Shown: positions 39,553-48,027, counted from the stretch's first letter. The stretch: 64,000 nucleotides of DNA from Xanthomonas boreopolis (GCA_014654535.1 BNBA01000025.1:1-64000), one strand, 5' to 3'. Notes: generated by a model from the sequence alone, not told the origin. Program-made: numbers and translations.

Positions 39553-40167
39553 TCACCGCGCCAGGCGCAGCGGCTGCGCCGGCACCGGGCCGCCGCGGCA
39601 CTTGAGCACCTGCCAGGCCGCCTGCGCCGGCCGGTATTCCAGCCGCAAGGCCGCCGGCGAGGCATTGGCCGCATGCTTGCGGTCGCGCAGCGCGAAACCG
39701 CAACAGTCGCCGCTGTCGGCCGCCACCTGCAAGCGGCGCAGCGCGCGCGCATCGCCTGTCTGCGGCCAGCCCAGCACCGCGGCGCAGGCGCCGCTGCGCA
39801 GGCATTGCTCGAACGCCCACAGCGCATCGCGCGGTTCGGCCTCGACCAGGTGCAGCCATGCCAGGTCGATCCCGCCCGCCTGCAGGGCCGGCGCATACGG
39901 AATGTAGGGCGGCGCCACCAGCACCACGCGCTGGCCGGCCCGGGTCATGCGCACCAGCGTCGGCAGCAGCAGCGCGATCTCGCCGACGCCATCGGCCGGC
40001 AGCAGCAATTCCGTCAGGGCGCGCCGCGGCCAGCCGCCGCCCGGCAGCAGCGCATCCAGCGCGGGATGGCCGGTCGGCTCGCCGCCTTCGGCCAGCGCGG
40101 TCCCGCGCCCGGCATGCCAGACCGTGCGCGCGGCGAGCAGATCGTCCAGGGCCCGAACTTCGCCCAT
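39553..40167 (-). CDS. imuA: ImuA, RecA/SulA-like translesion-synthesis accessory protein
   Basis: The 204-residue product has the SulA/RecA-like core: LLPGGGWPRRALTELLLPADGVGEIALLLPTL (about 40-71), QRVVLVAPPYIPYAPAL and DLAWLHLVEAEPRDALWAFEQCL. The usual Walker A lysine is missing (GGGWPRRAL), typical for ImuA. It supports ImuB and DnaE2 in SOS mutagenesis, perhaps by contacting RecA filaments. It starts 3 bp after the lexA2 stop, in the order lexA2-imuA-imuB-dnaE2. Confidence 0.92.
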   Translation of the reverse strand: MGEVRALDDLLAARTVWHAGRGTALAEGGEPTGHPALDALLPGGGWPRRALTELLLPADGVGEIALLLPTLVRMTRAGQRVVLVAPPYIPYAPALQAGGIDLAWLHLVEAEPRDALWAFEQCLRSGACAAVLGWPQTGDARALRRLQVAADSGDCCGFALRDRKHAANASPAALRLEYRPAQAAWQVLKCRGGPVPAQPLRLAR

Positions 40168-40170
40168 GCC

Positions 40171-40776
40171 TCATCCCCGGCGCAGCAGGCCGCAGAACAG
40201 GCCCTCGATGGCGAACTCCGCATCCGGCGCCACCTCGATCGGCGCATGCGCCGGATTGCGCGGCAGCAGGCGCAGGCGCTCGGCACCGCGCTCCAGGCGC
40301 TTGATCGTGATCTCGCCGTCGATCCGCGCCACCACGGTCTGGCCGTTGCGCGCCTCGCTGGCACGGTGCACGCCGACCAGGTCGCCGTCGAGGATGCCGT
40401 CGTCGATCATCGAATCGCCCTGCACCACCAGCAGGTAATCCGGCCTGAGCGAGAACAGGCTGCGGTCCAGCCACAACTGCTCGTCCAGGCCGATATCGGC
40501 CCCGATCGGCGCGCCCGCCGCGACCCGCCCGAGCACCGGCAAGGCCAGCAGGCCTTCGCGCCCGGGCACGCCCGGCACCCGCAGCCCGCGCCGGGTATTG
40601 GGCCGGCGCTCGACCAGGCCGGCCTCGACCAATGCCTGCACGTGCTTCTGCGCGGCGTTGCGCGAGGCGAAGCCGAAGTGCACGGCGATCTCGGCCAGGC
40701 TGGGGACATGCCCCTGCCGTGCGCAGTCGTGCAGGTAGGCAAGGATGGCGGCGCGCCGGGGCGGGAGCGGGGTCAT
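40171..40776 (-). CDS. lexA2: LexA2-type SOS repressor
   Basis: This 201-residue repressor has an N-terminal winged helix (LPPRRAAILAYLHDCARQGHVPSLAEIAVHFGFASRNAAQKHVQALVEAG). The S24 self-cleavage domain has cleavage site A87-G88 in VAAGAPIG, nucleophile S122 in GDSMIDDG and general base K159 in ITIKRL. RecA-stimulated self-cleavage should relieve repression of itself and imuA-imuB(-dnaE2). ATG at 40776 was chosen over upstream in-frame starts, because it begins the DNA-binding domain and leaves the operator at 40797-40816 outside the gene. A separate main LexA is expected elsewhere in the genome. Confidence 0.92.
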   Translation of the reverse strand: MTPLPPRRAAILAYLHDCARQGHVPSLAEIAVHFGFASRNAAQKHVQALVEAGLVERRPNTRRGLRVPGVPGREGLLALPVLGRVAAGAPIGADIGLDEQLWLDRSLFSLRPDYLLVVQGDSMIDDGILDGDLVGVHRASEARNGQTVVARIDGEITIKRLERGAERLRLLPRNPAHAPIEVAPDAEFAIEGLFCGLLRRG

Positions 40777-40796
40777 GGCGGCGGATTGTGGAGACA

Positions 40797-40816
40797 GGGT
40801 GTACATTTGTACACCC
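40797..40816. promoter_or_regulatory. LexA2 operator (GGGTGTACA-TT-TGTACACCC)
   Basis: A perfect 9-bp inverted repeat with a 2-base spacer lies 21 bases upstream of the lexA2 start. Its core TGTACATTTGTACA matches the TGTACA-type SOS box known for lexA2-imuA-imuB-dnaE2 cassettes in xanthomonads and pseudomonads. Confidence 0.85.
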
Positions 40817-40857
40817 TGGTGTCTCGCCAGGCGAGACGCCCTGGCGTTTTCCTCCCC

Positions 40858-40898
40858 TTGCGGCGCGGGCATTTCAGCGCTATATAACAAAAGTTATA
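40858..40898 (+). promoter_or_regulatory. Toxin-antitoxin promoter with overlapping palindromic operator
   Basis: TTGCGG (40858-40863), 17 bases, then TATATA (40881-40886) gives a good sigma-70 layout. The palindrome TATAAC-AAAA-GTTATA (40883-40898) overlaps the -10. This suggests autorepression by the AbrB-type antitoxin, whose ATG is 20 bases further on. Confidence 0.7.
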
Positions 40899-40917
40899 AC
40901 AACCCTGGAGCCAGCTC

Positions 40918-41139
40918 ATGAAGCTCAAGATCACCAATATCGGCAACTCTGCCGGCGTCATCCTGCCCAAGGAACTGCTGGCCCGCCTGCGCGTGGAGAA
41001 GGGCGACGAGCTCTACGTGCTGGAAACCCCGGACGGCATCCGCCTGACCGCATTCGATCCGGAACTGGCGCGGCAGATGGAGATGGCGGAGAAGGTCATG
41101 CGCGACCGGCGTACGCTGCTGCACAAGTTGGCGCAGTAG
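40918..41139 (+). CDS. AbrB/MazE-type antitoxin
   Basis: This 73-residue protein has a swapped-hairpin AbrB/MazE DNA-binding fold: MKLKITNIGNSAGVILPKELLARLRVEKGDELYVLE (about 1-36). An acidic/hydrophobic C-terminal helix (DPELARQMEMAEKVMRDRRTLLHKLAQ) should wrap the toxin. It is followed 12 bp later by a Doc-like gene. It probably both neutralises Doc and represses the pair at the palindrome overlapping the promoter. Confidence 0.93.
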   Translation: MKLKITNIGNSAGVILPKELLARLRVEKGDELYVLETPDGIRLTAFDPELARQMEMAEKVMRDRRTLLHKLAQ

Positions 41140-41151
41140 GGAGCGGTCCCG

Positions 41152-41577
41152 ATGATCGTCTGGATCAGCCGCGCCCTGGCCTTGGCCATCCACGAACGCC
41201 AGCTTGCCGAGCATGGCGGCGGCAGCGGCGTGCGCGATGAAGCCTTGCTCGAATCCGCCCTCGCCCGCCCGCAGCAACTGTTCTCCTACGGCGACCCGCC
41301 ACCGGATCTCGCCGACTTGGCGGCCAGCCTCGCTTTCGGCCTGGCCCGCAACCATCCTTTCGTCGATGGCAACAAGCGCACGGCCGCGGTCGCCTGCGAA
41401 ACCTTCCTGCTGCTCAACGAGGTCTCGCTGCAAGCCGACGACCTGGAGCTGTATCCGCAATACATCGCTCTGGCCGAAGGCAGCCTCGACGAAAAAGCCT
41501 TCGCCGAATGGCTGCGCCCGCGCCTGCGTGGCGCCGGTGCATCGGCCGTGCACGAGCCGGCGGCGCACTACGGCTGA
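41152..41577 (+). CDS. doc: Doc-type (Fic/DOC family) toxin
   Basis: The 141-residue toxin carries the Doc active site HPFVDGNKRTA (H68). The K in NKRT is typical of Doc, which phosphorylates elongation factor Tu; AMP-adding Fic proteins have GNGR at that position. The usual N-terminal WISRALALAIHERQLAEHGG and GVRDEALLESALARPQ helices are present. It is paired with an AbrB-type antitoxin, not the classical Phd. The active site appears intact. Confidence 0.94.
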   Translation: MIVWISRALALAIHERQLAEHGGGSGVRDEALLESALARPQQLFSYGDPPPDLADLAASLAFGLARNHPFVDGNKRTAAVACETFLLLNEVSLQADDLELYPQYIALAEGSLDEKAFAEWLRPRLRGAGASAVHEPAAHYG

Positions 41578-41610
41578 AACGGCCTGCGGCCGGCGGTACT
41601 GGCCGCAGCC

Positions 41611-42114
41611 TCAATCCTTTGCCTTGCGCGTGCGCGCGGCCTTCTTCGCGGCCGCCTTGCGCCCCGCCGCGCCCTTGGTCCGCGCCGCCTTCTTGGCCGC
41701 TTCCGAACGGCTGCGTGCCGTGCGCTTGCTCGCCGCCTTCTTGGCCTGGCTCGACAACGCCTTCTTGCCGGCCACTTTCTTCGCCGTGGTGCGTTTGCTC
41801 GCCGTCTTCAGCGCCTTCTTGGCGCCGGCCGAATGCTTGGCGGAAGGCTTCTTGTGCGCCTTGGCCGCCTTGCTGTCCTGCGCGGCCTTCTTCTTGACCG
41901 ACTTGGAAGCGCTCTTGGACGGCTTGGCGTCGATGCCGGCGCGGCGCGCCTTGCTCAGGCCGATCGCGATCGCCTGCTTGGTGCTCTTGGCGCCGTGCTT
42001 GCCTTCGCGCACATGCTCGATCTCCTCCTTCACGAACTCGCCGGCCTGGGTGCTGGCGGACTTGCCCTCGCGCTTGTCGCGGGCCACGGCTTCGCGGGTC
42101 TTTTTCTCAGGCAC
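41611..42114 (-). CDS. Lys/Ala-rich DUF6496 protein with histone-H1-like tail
   Basis: This 167-residue, extremely basic protein has an N-terminal conserved part (about 1-65: EFVKEEIEHVREGKHGAKSTKQAIAIGLSKARRAG), typical of DUF6496. A C-terminal tail of about 100 residues follows, built of KKAA/AKKA/SKRT repeats as in histone H1 and bacterial H1-like proteins. DNA or RNA binding and nucleoid compaction are plausible from composition. It lies convergent with the Doc toxin gene, and the intervening 33 bp hold no clear terminator. Confidence 0.85.
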   Translation of the reverse strand: MPEKKTREAVARDKREGKSASTQAGEFVKEEIEHVREGKHGAKSTKQAIAIGLSKARRAGIDAKPSKSASKSVKKKAAQDSKAAKAHKKPSAKHSAGAKKALKTASKRTTAKKVAGKKALSSQAKKAASKRTARSRSEAAKKAARTKGAAGRKAAAKKAARTRKAKD

Positions 42115-42254
42115 CGTACTGCTCCCATGAATGGAGGTGCCACGGGTCTAACAATGCGCGGGTAAAACACCGGTATAGCGCCGGCGCCCGATGCACACGC
42201 CGCCTTGACGCCACGCGCGACGCGCACGCCCTTCCGGCACCGATGCGCGGTTCG

Positions 42255-42851
42255 TCACGCCCGTCCACCGGCGCGGCGGTACCACGCCATCACCGCATCC
42301 GGCAGCACGTCGTCGAGCGGGACATCCAGCGCCGCGAAGGCGTCGAGCTGGTCGCGCAGCCGGCGCAGCGCGGGCGTGTCGCCATGCCGGCCGTCCATCC
42401 CGTCCGCCGGCAACTGGGCCAGCGTCCATTCGTGCAAGCCCTCGCGCCGGGCCGACAGGGCCGCCTGCAACCAGCCCTGCAGCGGATGCACGCGATACCC
42501 GCGCTGCGCCAGCGCCCGCACCGACAGCGCCAAGGGTTCCGCCACGCCGCGGAACCACTCGGTGCCCCCGCCGGCCTGCGCGCGAATGGTCAGTGGCGCC
42601 GGCGCGTTGTGCGCGGCGAACGGCCGGCGCAGTTCAAGTTCCAGGTCGCGCGCGTCGCGCTCGGACTCGGCTTCCACCAGCCATCCGTTCTCCAGGTCGA
42701 AGAACGCGTACCAGCGCGGATGCAATGCCGCGATGCGCGCCAGCGGATCGTGCGAGAAACCGATCTTGCAATGGTCCTCCCACAGGCACGGGAACACGTA
42801 GGCGAAGCAGCGCCCATCGATCGGCACGCGAGCACGGGGATCGCCGCGCAT
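42255..42851 (-). CDS. GIY-YIG-like (T5orf172/MUG113 type) protein
   Basis: This 198-residue protein begins with CFAYVFPCLWEDHCKIGFSHDPLARIAALH (about 15-44), resembling the GIY-YIG half YVY...KIGxSxDPxxR of T5orf172/MUG113-like domains, followed by ESERDARDLELELRRPFAAHNA. The rest is helical. A nuclease role is suggested by the fold only; some expected residues are changed. Its ATG overlaps the stop of the DUF763 gene (TGATG), so the two are translationally coupled and may work together on nucleic acid. Confidence 0.7.
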   Translation of the reverse strand: MRGDPRARVPIDGRCFAYVFPCLWEDHCKIGFSHDPLARIAALHPRWYAFFDLENGWLVEAESERDARDLELELRRPFAAHNAPAPLTIRAQAGGGTEWFRGVAEPLALSVRALAQRGYRVHPLQGWLQAALSARREGLHEWTLAQLPADGMDGRHGDTPALRRLRDQLDAFAALDVPLDDVLPDAVMAWYRRAGGRA

Positions 42852-44152
42852 CAGCCCGCCTTGCGCCGGGGCTCGCCACCCTGCACCGGTTCCCAGCCGA
42901 ATACGCTGCGCCCGCCATAACGGTGGGAATCGCGTCGTTCCTGCGCGATATACGCCTCCACCGAAGGGCCGCCGGCGGTCGCTTCCAGCCGCCGCGCCTG
43001 CGCATCCAGGCGGCGGATCGCCTCGAGTTTTTCCTCGTTGCCCAGCCGGGCCTGCCGTACCGCCTGCTTGAGCACATCGATGGTCCGGTCGAACACCCGC
43101 GTCGGCACCGGGAACGGATGCCGGTCCTTGCCGCCGTGCGCCAGCGAGAACCGCGCCGGATCGCTGAAGCGGCACGGCGCGCCGTGCAATACCTCGGCCA
43201 CCATCGCCAGCGAGCGCACCGTGCGCGCGCCGACGCCAGGCACCTGCAGCAGCTCGGCGAAGTCCTTCGGCCCCTGTTCGGCCGCGGCGGCCAGCGCGCC
43301 ATGCAGGCGGCGCGCGACGACGTCGCCGCCGCGCACGTCGTGGTGACCGGGCATGGACAGGTGCGGTTGCGCTGCCGGGTCCCATGCGGGCGTGGCGAAC
43401 AGGTCGCCGGTCCGCGGCACGGCCTTCGCGGCGGATGCGCCATCGCCCTGCAGGCGCGCCCACTCGCCCGCCACGCGTGCCGGTCCCAACGCCTGCAGCA
43501 GGTCCAGTTGCGCGGCGCGCGAGGCCGCCGCCCGGCGATCGGCGAGATTGACGATGGTGCCCTGCCCCGGGCCGTCCACCGCCGCATGCGGATCGTCGAG
43601 GAAACTCGACAGCCCTTCCGACAGCCAGTGGTAGCGGCGCGCCTGCCGGCGCGTACCGTTCATGCCCTGCTGCACCACCACCCAGCGCCCGTCGTCGCTG
43701 ACGATGAAGCCGTGCAGGTACAGCTCGAAACCGTCCTGCACCGCCGCGCTGTCGACCTTGGCCACCAGCCGGCTGGCTTGCGCGAGTGCGGCTCCATCGA
43801 TGCCGGTGGCCTCGCCGACCGCCAGCAACTCGTCCGGCGTGGCGCGCGAATGCCGTCCGCGGCCGCCGCAGACGTGGATGCCCAGCTCGCCCGCCAACGG
43901 CGCCAGCCCGCGCTTGAGCGCGCCGATCACGCTGGTGGTGATGCCGGAGGAATGCCAGTCCATGCCCATCACCGCGCCGAAGGACTGGAACCAGAACGGA
44001 TGCGCCAGCCGCCGCAGCAGTTCGTCGCGGCCGTAGTGGTGGACGATGGCCTGGCACATCACCGCGCCGAGCCGGGTCATGCGCTGCGCAAGCCACGCCG
44101 GCACCCGGCCGCCGTGCAGGGGAAGGTCGGCGCTGCCGCCACGTCGTGACAC
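42851..44152 (-). CDS. DUF763 domain-containing protein
   Basis: This 433-residue protein has the DUF763 opening RRGGSADLPLHGGRVPAWLAQRMTRLG and conserved WFQSFGAVMGMDWHSSGITTSVIGALKRGL, HSRATPDELL and GTRRQARRYHWLSE. Near residue 290 comes a helix-hairpin-helix-like PGVGARTVRSLAMVAEVLHG, pointing to DNA binding. The biochemical role of the family is unknown; it is widespread in archaea and patchy in bacteria. The start is GTG at 44152 with GAGGAG 5 bases upstream. It is followed by the coupled GIY-YIG-like gene. Confidence 0.88.
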   Translation of the reverse strand: MSRRGGSADLPLHGGRVPAWLAQRMTRLGAVMCQAIVHHYGRDELLRRLAHPFWFQSFGAVMGMDWHSSGITTSVIGALKRGLAPLAGELGIHVCGGRGRHSRATPDELLAVGEATGIDGAALAQASRLVAKVDSAAVQDGFELYLHGFIVSDDGRWVVVQQGMNGTRRQARRYHWLSEGLSSFLDDPHAAVDGPGQGTIVNLADRRAAASRAAQLDLLQALGPARVAGEWARLQGDGASAAKAVPRTGDLFATPAWDPAAQPHLSMPGHHDVRGGDVVARRLHGALAAAAEQGPKDFAELLQVPGVGARTVRSLAMVAEVLHGAPCRFSDPARFSLAHGGKDRHPFPVPTRVFDRTIDVLKQAVRQARLGNEEKLEAIRRLDAQARRLEATAGGPSVEAYIAQERRDSHRYGGRSVFGWEPVQGGEPRRKAG

Positions 44153-44352
44153 GGGAACTCCTCGCAATGCTCCGGGCCGGCACGCTAGCGGCCGCTCGTC
44201 GCATAGTCTGCGCCGCCGAGCCGGCCCGCCCAAGCGCGCTCCCCCAACGGTTCAGGAGCCCGTTCCGCCGCCCTTCCACCGCCCCGCAGCGGGCACCCGA
44301 ACCAGGGCGCCCCACCCTTTCATCGTGCACTGCATCATGGCCTGGCGGCTGG

Positions 44353-44372
44353 CTTCCGATAACGTTTACATC
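44353..44372 (+). promoter_or_regulatory. LacI-family-like operator before the GH3 gene
   Basis: GATAACGTTTACATC contains the AACGTT palindromic centre flanked by near-symmetric bases, as in LacI/GalR operators. It lies about 30-45 bases upstream of the GH3 start. The regulator is not in the window. Confidence 0.4.
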
Positions 44373-44399
44373 CTTGCCAGGCTTGAAGGACGCTCCCGT

Positions 44400-46685
44400 A
44401 TGACCCTCCGCACCACCCGTCGCAACCTGCTGATCGGCGCCGGCTCGCTCGCCCTGCTGTCGCGCATCCCGGTCGGCTGGGCGCTACCGCGCGACAACGC
44501 CCGCACGCCCGCCTTCATCGACGGGCTGATCGCGCGCATGACGGTGGAGGAGAAGGCCGGCCAGCTCACCCTGCTCGGCTCGGTCGCCGCCAATGCGGCC
44601 GCCACCGCGGCCAATCCGGACACCCGCGTACCCGCCGCCAGCACCCAGCTGGAGGCGGCCCGCGCCGGGCAGCTCACCGGCGTGTTCAACGGCTCCAACG
44701 TCGCCTGGCACCGGCAGATGCAGGACGCGGCGATGCAGGGCCGGCTGAAGATCCCGCTGCTGTTCGCCGCCGACGTGATCCATGGCTTCAGCACGGTGTT
44801 CCCGGTGCCGCTGGGCGAATCGGCCAGCTTCGAGCCCGAGCTGGCGCGGCGCACCGCGCGCGCGGCGGCGCTGGAGGCCAGCGCGGTAGGCATCGACTGG
44901 ACCTTCGCGCCGATGGTCGACATCGCCCGCGACGCGCGCTGGGGCCGCGGCGTGGAAGGCAGCGGCGAGGACGTGCTGCTCGGCCGGCGCATGGCCGAGG
45001 CGCGCGTGCGCGGCTTCCAGGGCGACCAGGGCCTGTCGCATCCGGACGCGGTGGCCGCCTGCCCCAAGCACTTCGCCGCCTACGGTGCCGCCGAGGGCGG
45101 CCTGGACTACAACACCGTGGACGTGTCCGAGCGCACCCTGCGCGAGGTCTACTTCCCGCCGTTCCAGTCCGGCTTCGACGCCGGCGCGCTGACCACGATG
45201 GCCTCGTTCAACGAGCTGTCGGGCATCCCAGCCACCGGCAACGCCTGGCTGCTCAGCGACGTGCTGCGCGGGGAATGGAATTACCAGGGCCTGGTGGTCT
45301 CCGACTACACCGGCGACATGGAGCTGATCGCGCACGGCTACGCCAGCGACGAGCGCGACGCGACCAAGAAGGCGTTCCTGGCCGGCGTCGACATGAGCAT
45401 GCAGAGCGGGCTGTACCTCAAGTACCTGCCCGGACTGGTCGCCAGCGGCGAAGTGCCGATGGCGCGGCTGGACGAGTCGGTGCGGCGCGTGCTGCGCTTC
45501 AAGGCCGCGCTGGGCCTGTTCGACGACCCGTACCGGCGCATCCAGCCCGCGCGCGCGCAGGCCCGCCAGCGCCGCCCGGAGACGCTGCAACTGGCGCGCG
45601 AGGCCGCGCGCAAGTCGGTGGTGATGCTGAAGAACGACAACGACCTGCTGCCGCTCAAGCCCAAGGGCCAGCGCATCGCGCTGATCGGCCCGATGGCGCG
45701 CGACCTCGCCAACATCCACGGCCCGTGGGTTCTGTTCGGCGGCGACGACACCGGCCACGACCTGGCCAGCGCGATGCGCGCGGCGATGGCCGACCCCACG
45801 GCGCTGGAGGTCGTGGACGGCTGCGACTTCGACAAGCCGCTGCCCGGCGGCATCGACGAGGCCGTGCGCGCCGCGCGCGCCGCCGACGTGGTGGTGCTGG
45901 CGATCGGCGAGCCGCAGCGCTATTCCGGCGAGGCGCAGTCGCGCACCGACATCGTCGTCCCCGAGGTCCAGCAGCAACTGGTGGACGCCGTGGCCGCCAC
46001 CGGCAAGCCACGGGTGGTGCTGCTCAGCAACGGCCGCGCGCTGGCCCTGCGGGGCACGGTGCTGGAAGCGCCGGCGATCCTGGTGACCTGGTTCCTGGGT
46101 TCGCAGTCCGGCCCGGCGCTGGCCGACCTGCTGTTCGGCAAGGCCAGCCCCTCCGGCCGCCTGCCGGTCAGCTTCCCGCGCGAGGCCGGCCAGGTGCCGT
46201 ACTACTACGCGCACAAGCCGACCGGCCGGCCGGACCCGCATCCGGAGAAGCTGGACGCGTTCAAGACCCACTACCGCACCATCCCGAACTCTTCGCTGTT
46301 CCCGTTCGGCCACGGCCTGACCTACGGCCGCATCGAGTACGACGGGCTCGACATCGGCGATGCGCGGCTCGATGCCGGCGGCACCCTGGAGGTGCGCGCG
46401 CGCATCCACAACCGCGGCCGACACGCCGTCGAGGAAGTGGTGCAGCTGTACGTGCGCGACCGCGCCGCCAGCGTCACCCGTCCGGTGCGCGAGCTGAAGG
46501 ACTTCCGCAAGGTCGCGCTCGCCGCCGGCGCCAGCGCCGAGGTGACGTTCGCCCTGCGTCGCGAGGACCTGCTGTTCGTCGGCGCCGGGCTCAAGCCGAC
46601 GGTGGAGCCGGGCACGTTTGACCTGTGGGTGGCGCCGTCGGCGGAAGCGGACGGCCTGCACGCCACCTTCGAACTGCTGGCCTGA
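44400..46685 (+). CDS. GH3 family beta-glucosidase (BglX-like), exported
   Basis: This 761-residue glycoside hydrolase has an N-terminal twin-arginine-type signal (TTRRNLLIGAGSLALL...GWA). The (beta/alpha)8 domain has KHFAAYGAAEGGLDYNTVD and the nucleophile D302 in GLVVSDYTGDME. It is followed by the alpha/beta sandwich (KSVVMLKNDNDLLPLKPKGQRIALIGP) and a fibronectin-III-like C-terminal domain (EEVVQLYVRDRAASVTRPVRELKDF). It should release terminal beta-linked glucose from oligosaccharides in the periplasm. ATG at 44400 opens the signal peptide. Confidence 0.95.
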   Translation: MTLRTTRRNLLIGAGSLALLSRIPVGWALPRDNARTPAFIDGLIARMTVEEKAGQLTLLGSVAANAAATAANPDTRVPAASTQLEAARAGQLTGVFNGSNVAWHRQMQDAAMQGRLKIPLLFAADVIHGFSTVFPVPLGESASFEPELARRTARAAALEASAVGIDWTFAPMVDIARDARWGRGVEGSGEDVLLGRRMAEARVRGFQGDQGLSHPDAVAACPKHFAAYGAAEGGLDYNTVDVSERTLREVYFPPFQSGFDAGALTTMASFNELSGIPATGNAWLLSDVLRGEWNYQGLVVSDYTGDMELIAHGYASDERDATKKAFLAGVDMSMQSGLYLKYLPGLVASGEVPMARLDESVRRVLRFKAALGLFDDPYRRIQPARAQARQRRPETLQLAREAARKSVVMLKNDNDLLPLKPKGQRIALIGPMARDLANIHGPWVLFGGDDTGHDLASAMRAAMADPTALEVVDGCDFDKPLPGGIDEAVRAARAADVVVLAIGEPQRYSGEAQSRTDIVVPEVQQQLVDAVAATGKPRVVLLSNGRALALRGTVLEAPAILVTWFLGSQSGPALADLLFGKASPSGRLPVSFPREAGQVPYYYAHKPTGRPDPHPEKLDAFKTHYRTIPNSSLFPFGHGLTYGRIEYDGLDIGDARLDAGGTLEVRARIHNRGRHAVEEVVQLYVRDRAASVTRPVRELKDFRKVALAAGASAEVTFALRREDLLFVGAGLKPTVEPGTFDLWVAPSAEADGLHATFELLA

Positions 46686-46798
46686 TCCGCGCGGGCCGGC
46701 CTGCCGATGCCTCGCCGTCCTTTCCCCGTCCACGGCTCCGCTGTCAGGGTAAGGAAGCAAGTCGGCAGCCTCCCGACTCATGGGCACGCACGCGTCCC

Positions 46799-47214
46799 TT
46801 CCCTTCTCCCGCTTGCGGGGTGAAGGCGTGTTGCTTGCGAGCCATCTGGCACACGCCTGAACGCCCGGCGCGCAGCGAGGTGGCGGGCAGCGCCGGATGA
46901 GGGCGCTTGCCTCGACCAGACAGCCCGGCGCCCCCATCCGCCCTCCGGGCACCTTCCCCCGCAAGCGGGGGAAGGGAAGCTACGCCTCCGACCAGGAAGC
47001 GCCCCCTGTCCCTTCTCCCGCTTGCGGGGTGAAGGCGTGCTGCTTGCGAGCCATCTGGCTCGCACACGCCTGAACGCCCGGCGCGCTGCGCCGGGCCGGG
47101 ACGCGCAGCGAGGTGGCGCGCAGCGCCGGATGAGGGGCGCTTTGCCTCACCAAAACAATTCCAGTTTCCCCCATCCGCCCTTCGGGCACCTTCCCCCGCA
47201 AGCGGGGAAGGGAG
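46799..47214. repeat. Two tandem copies of a roughly 200-bp intergenic repeat module
   Basis: Copy A (about 46799-46978) and copy B (about 47009-47214) share, in order: CCCTTCTCCCGCTTGCGGGG, TGCTTGCGAGCCATCTGG, ACACGCCTGAACGCCCGGCGCG, GCAGCGAGGTGGCG, CAGCGCCGGATGAGG, CCCCATCCGCCC and GGGCACCTTCCCCCGCAAGC. Copy B has an extra CGCTGCGCCGGGCC-type hairpin. Ends match the CCCTCATCCGCCC element family found at 32703 and 37966. No gene is present from 46686 to 47240. Confidence 0.88.
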
Positions 47215-47240
47215 GCTCTTCTCGAAGAACGTGACACGCG

Positions 47241-47864
47241 CTAATCCCGGCGCCCTTGCCAATGCGCGCCGTACAGCCCCGCGGCCATGCGCTCGGCCGG
47301 CCGCACCCGGAACACCACGCTGATGCGCTCGCCCGCCACGCGCGCACTCTTGGGAATCCCGTGCTCGTGCGTGAGCTGGCTGGCATGGCTCATCGACAGC
47401 AGGCTGCCCGGCGCCAGTTCGAGCCCGAACGCGCGGCCGCCGGATTTCGCCCGGATGTTCATCCGTCGCGGCGCGCCGAGCGAGAGCAGCGCGATCGGTT
47501 GCCCGGGCACCAGCGTGTGCAGCTTGTCGTGGTGCATCGCCACGCTGTCGCGCCCGTCGCGGTAGAGGTTGAGCCCGGCCGTGTTGTACGGCGCCGGCAC
47601 CCGCGCCTGCACGCAGGCCAGCATTTCGTGCAGCGGCAGGCCGGCAGGCACGGCGTCCAGGCGGTACGAGGCCAGCAGGCGCGGCACCGCGACCACGCGG
47701 TCATACATCGGCCGCTGCTGGGCCTCCCAGCGCGCATGCGCGCGCAGCGCCTCGAACCACGCCTGCGCCGTCGCCGCGTCCACCGCCTGCGGCCAGTAGC
47801 GGATGCCGCCTTCGGCGTCGTCCACCAGCACGCGCGGTTCCTGGTCGGTCGGGAACAGATCCAT
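47241..47864 (-). CDS. AlkB-like 2-oxoglutarate/Fe(II) dioxygenase
   Basis: The 207-residue enzyme has the AlkB fold with iron ligands HxD in MHHDKLHT and His in SQLTHEHGIPK. The 2-oxoglutarate-binding Arg lies in RISVVFRVR, together with the substrate-loop YNTAGLNLYRDGRDSVA and LLSLGAPRRMNIR. Such proteins reverse alkylation damage in DNA or RNA by oxidative demethylation. ATG at 47864 starts MDLFPTD; a GTG two codons earlier is possible. No SOS or Ada box was recognised; a repeat array lies downstream. Confidence 0.92.
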   Translation of the reverse strand: MDLFPTDQEPRVLVDDAEGGIRYWPQAVDAATAQAWFEALRAHARWEAQQRPMYDRVVAVPRLLASYRLDAVPAGLPLHEMLACVQARVPAPYNTAGLNLYRDGRDSVAMHHDKLHTLVPGQPIALLSLGAPRRMNIRAKSGGRAFGLELAPGSLLSMSHASQLTHEHGIPKSARVAGERISVVFRVRPAERMAAGLYGAHWQGRRD

Positions 47865-48027
47865 GCCCACCAGATGGGGGCAAAGCCCGGTGCCGCAATC
47901 GCGCGTCCCCCACCGGTTCAGCCGCCAGGATCGGCAAGCTCCGCGCGCGGATGGAGTGACCGATGGCGGAGGTGCCGCCGCGCATCGCGTGCTACGGTCG
48001 TGGCCTGTTCATCGCCGGGGAGAATCG

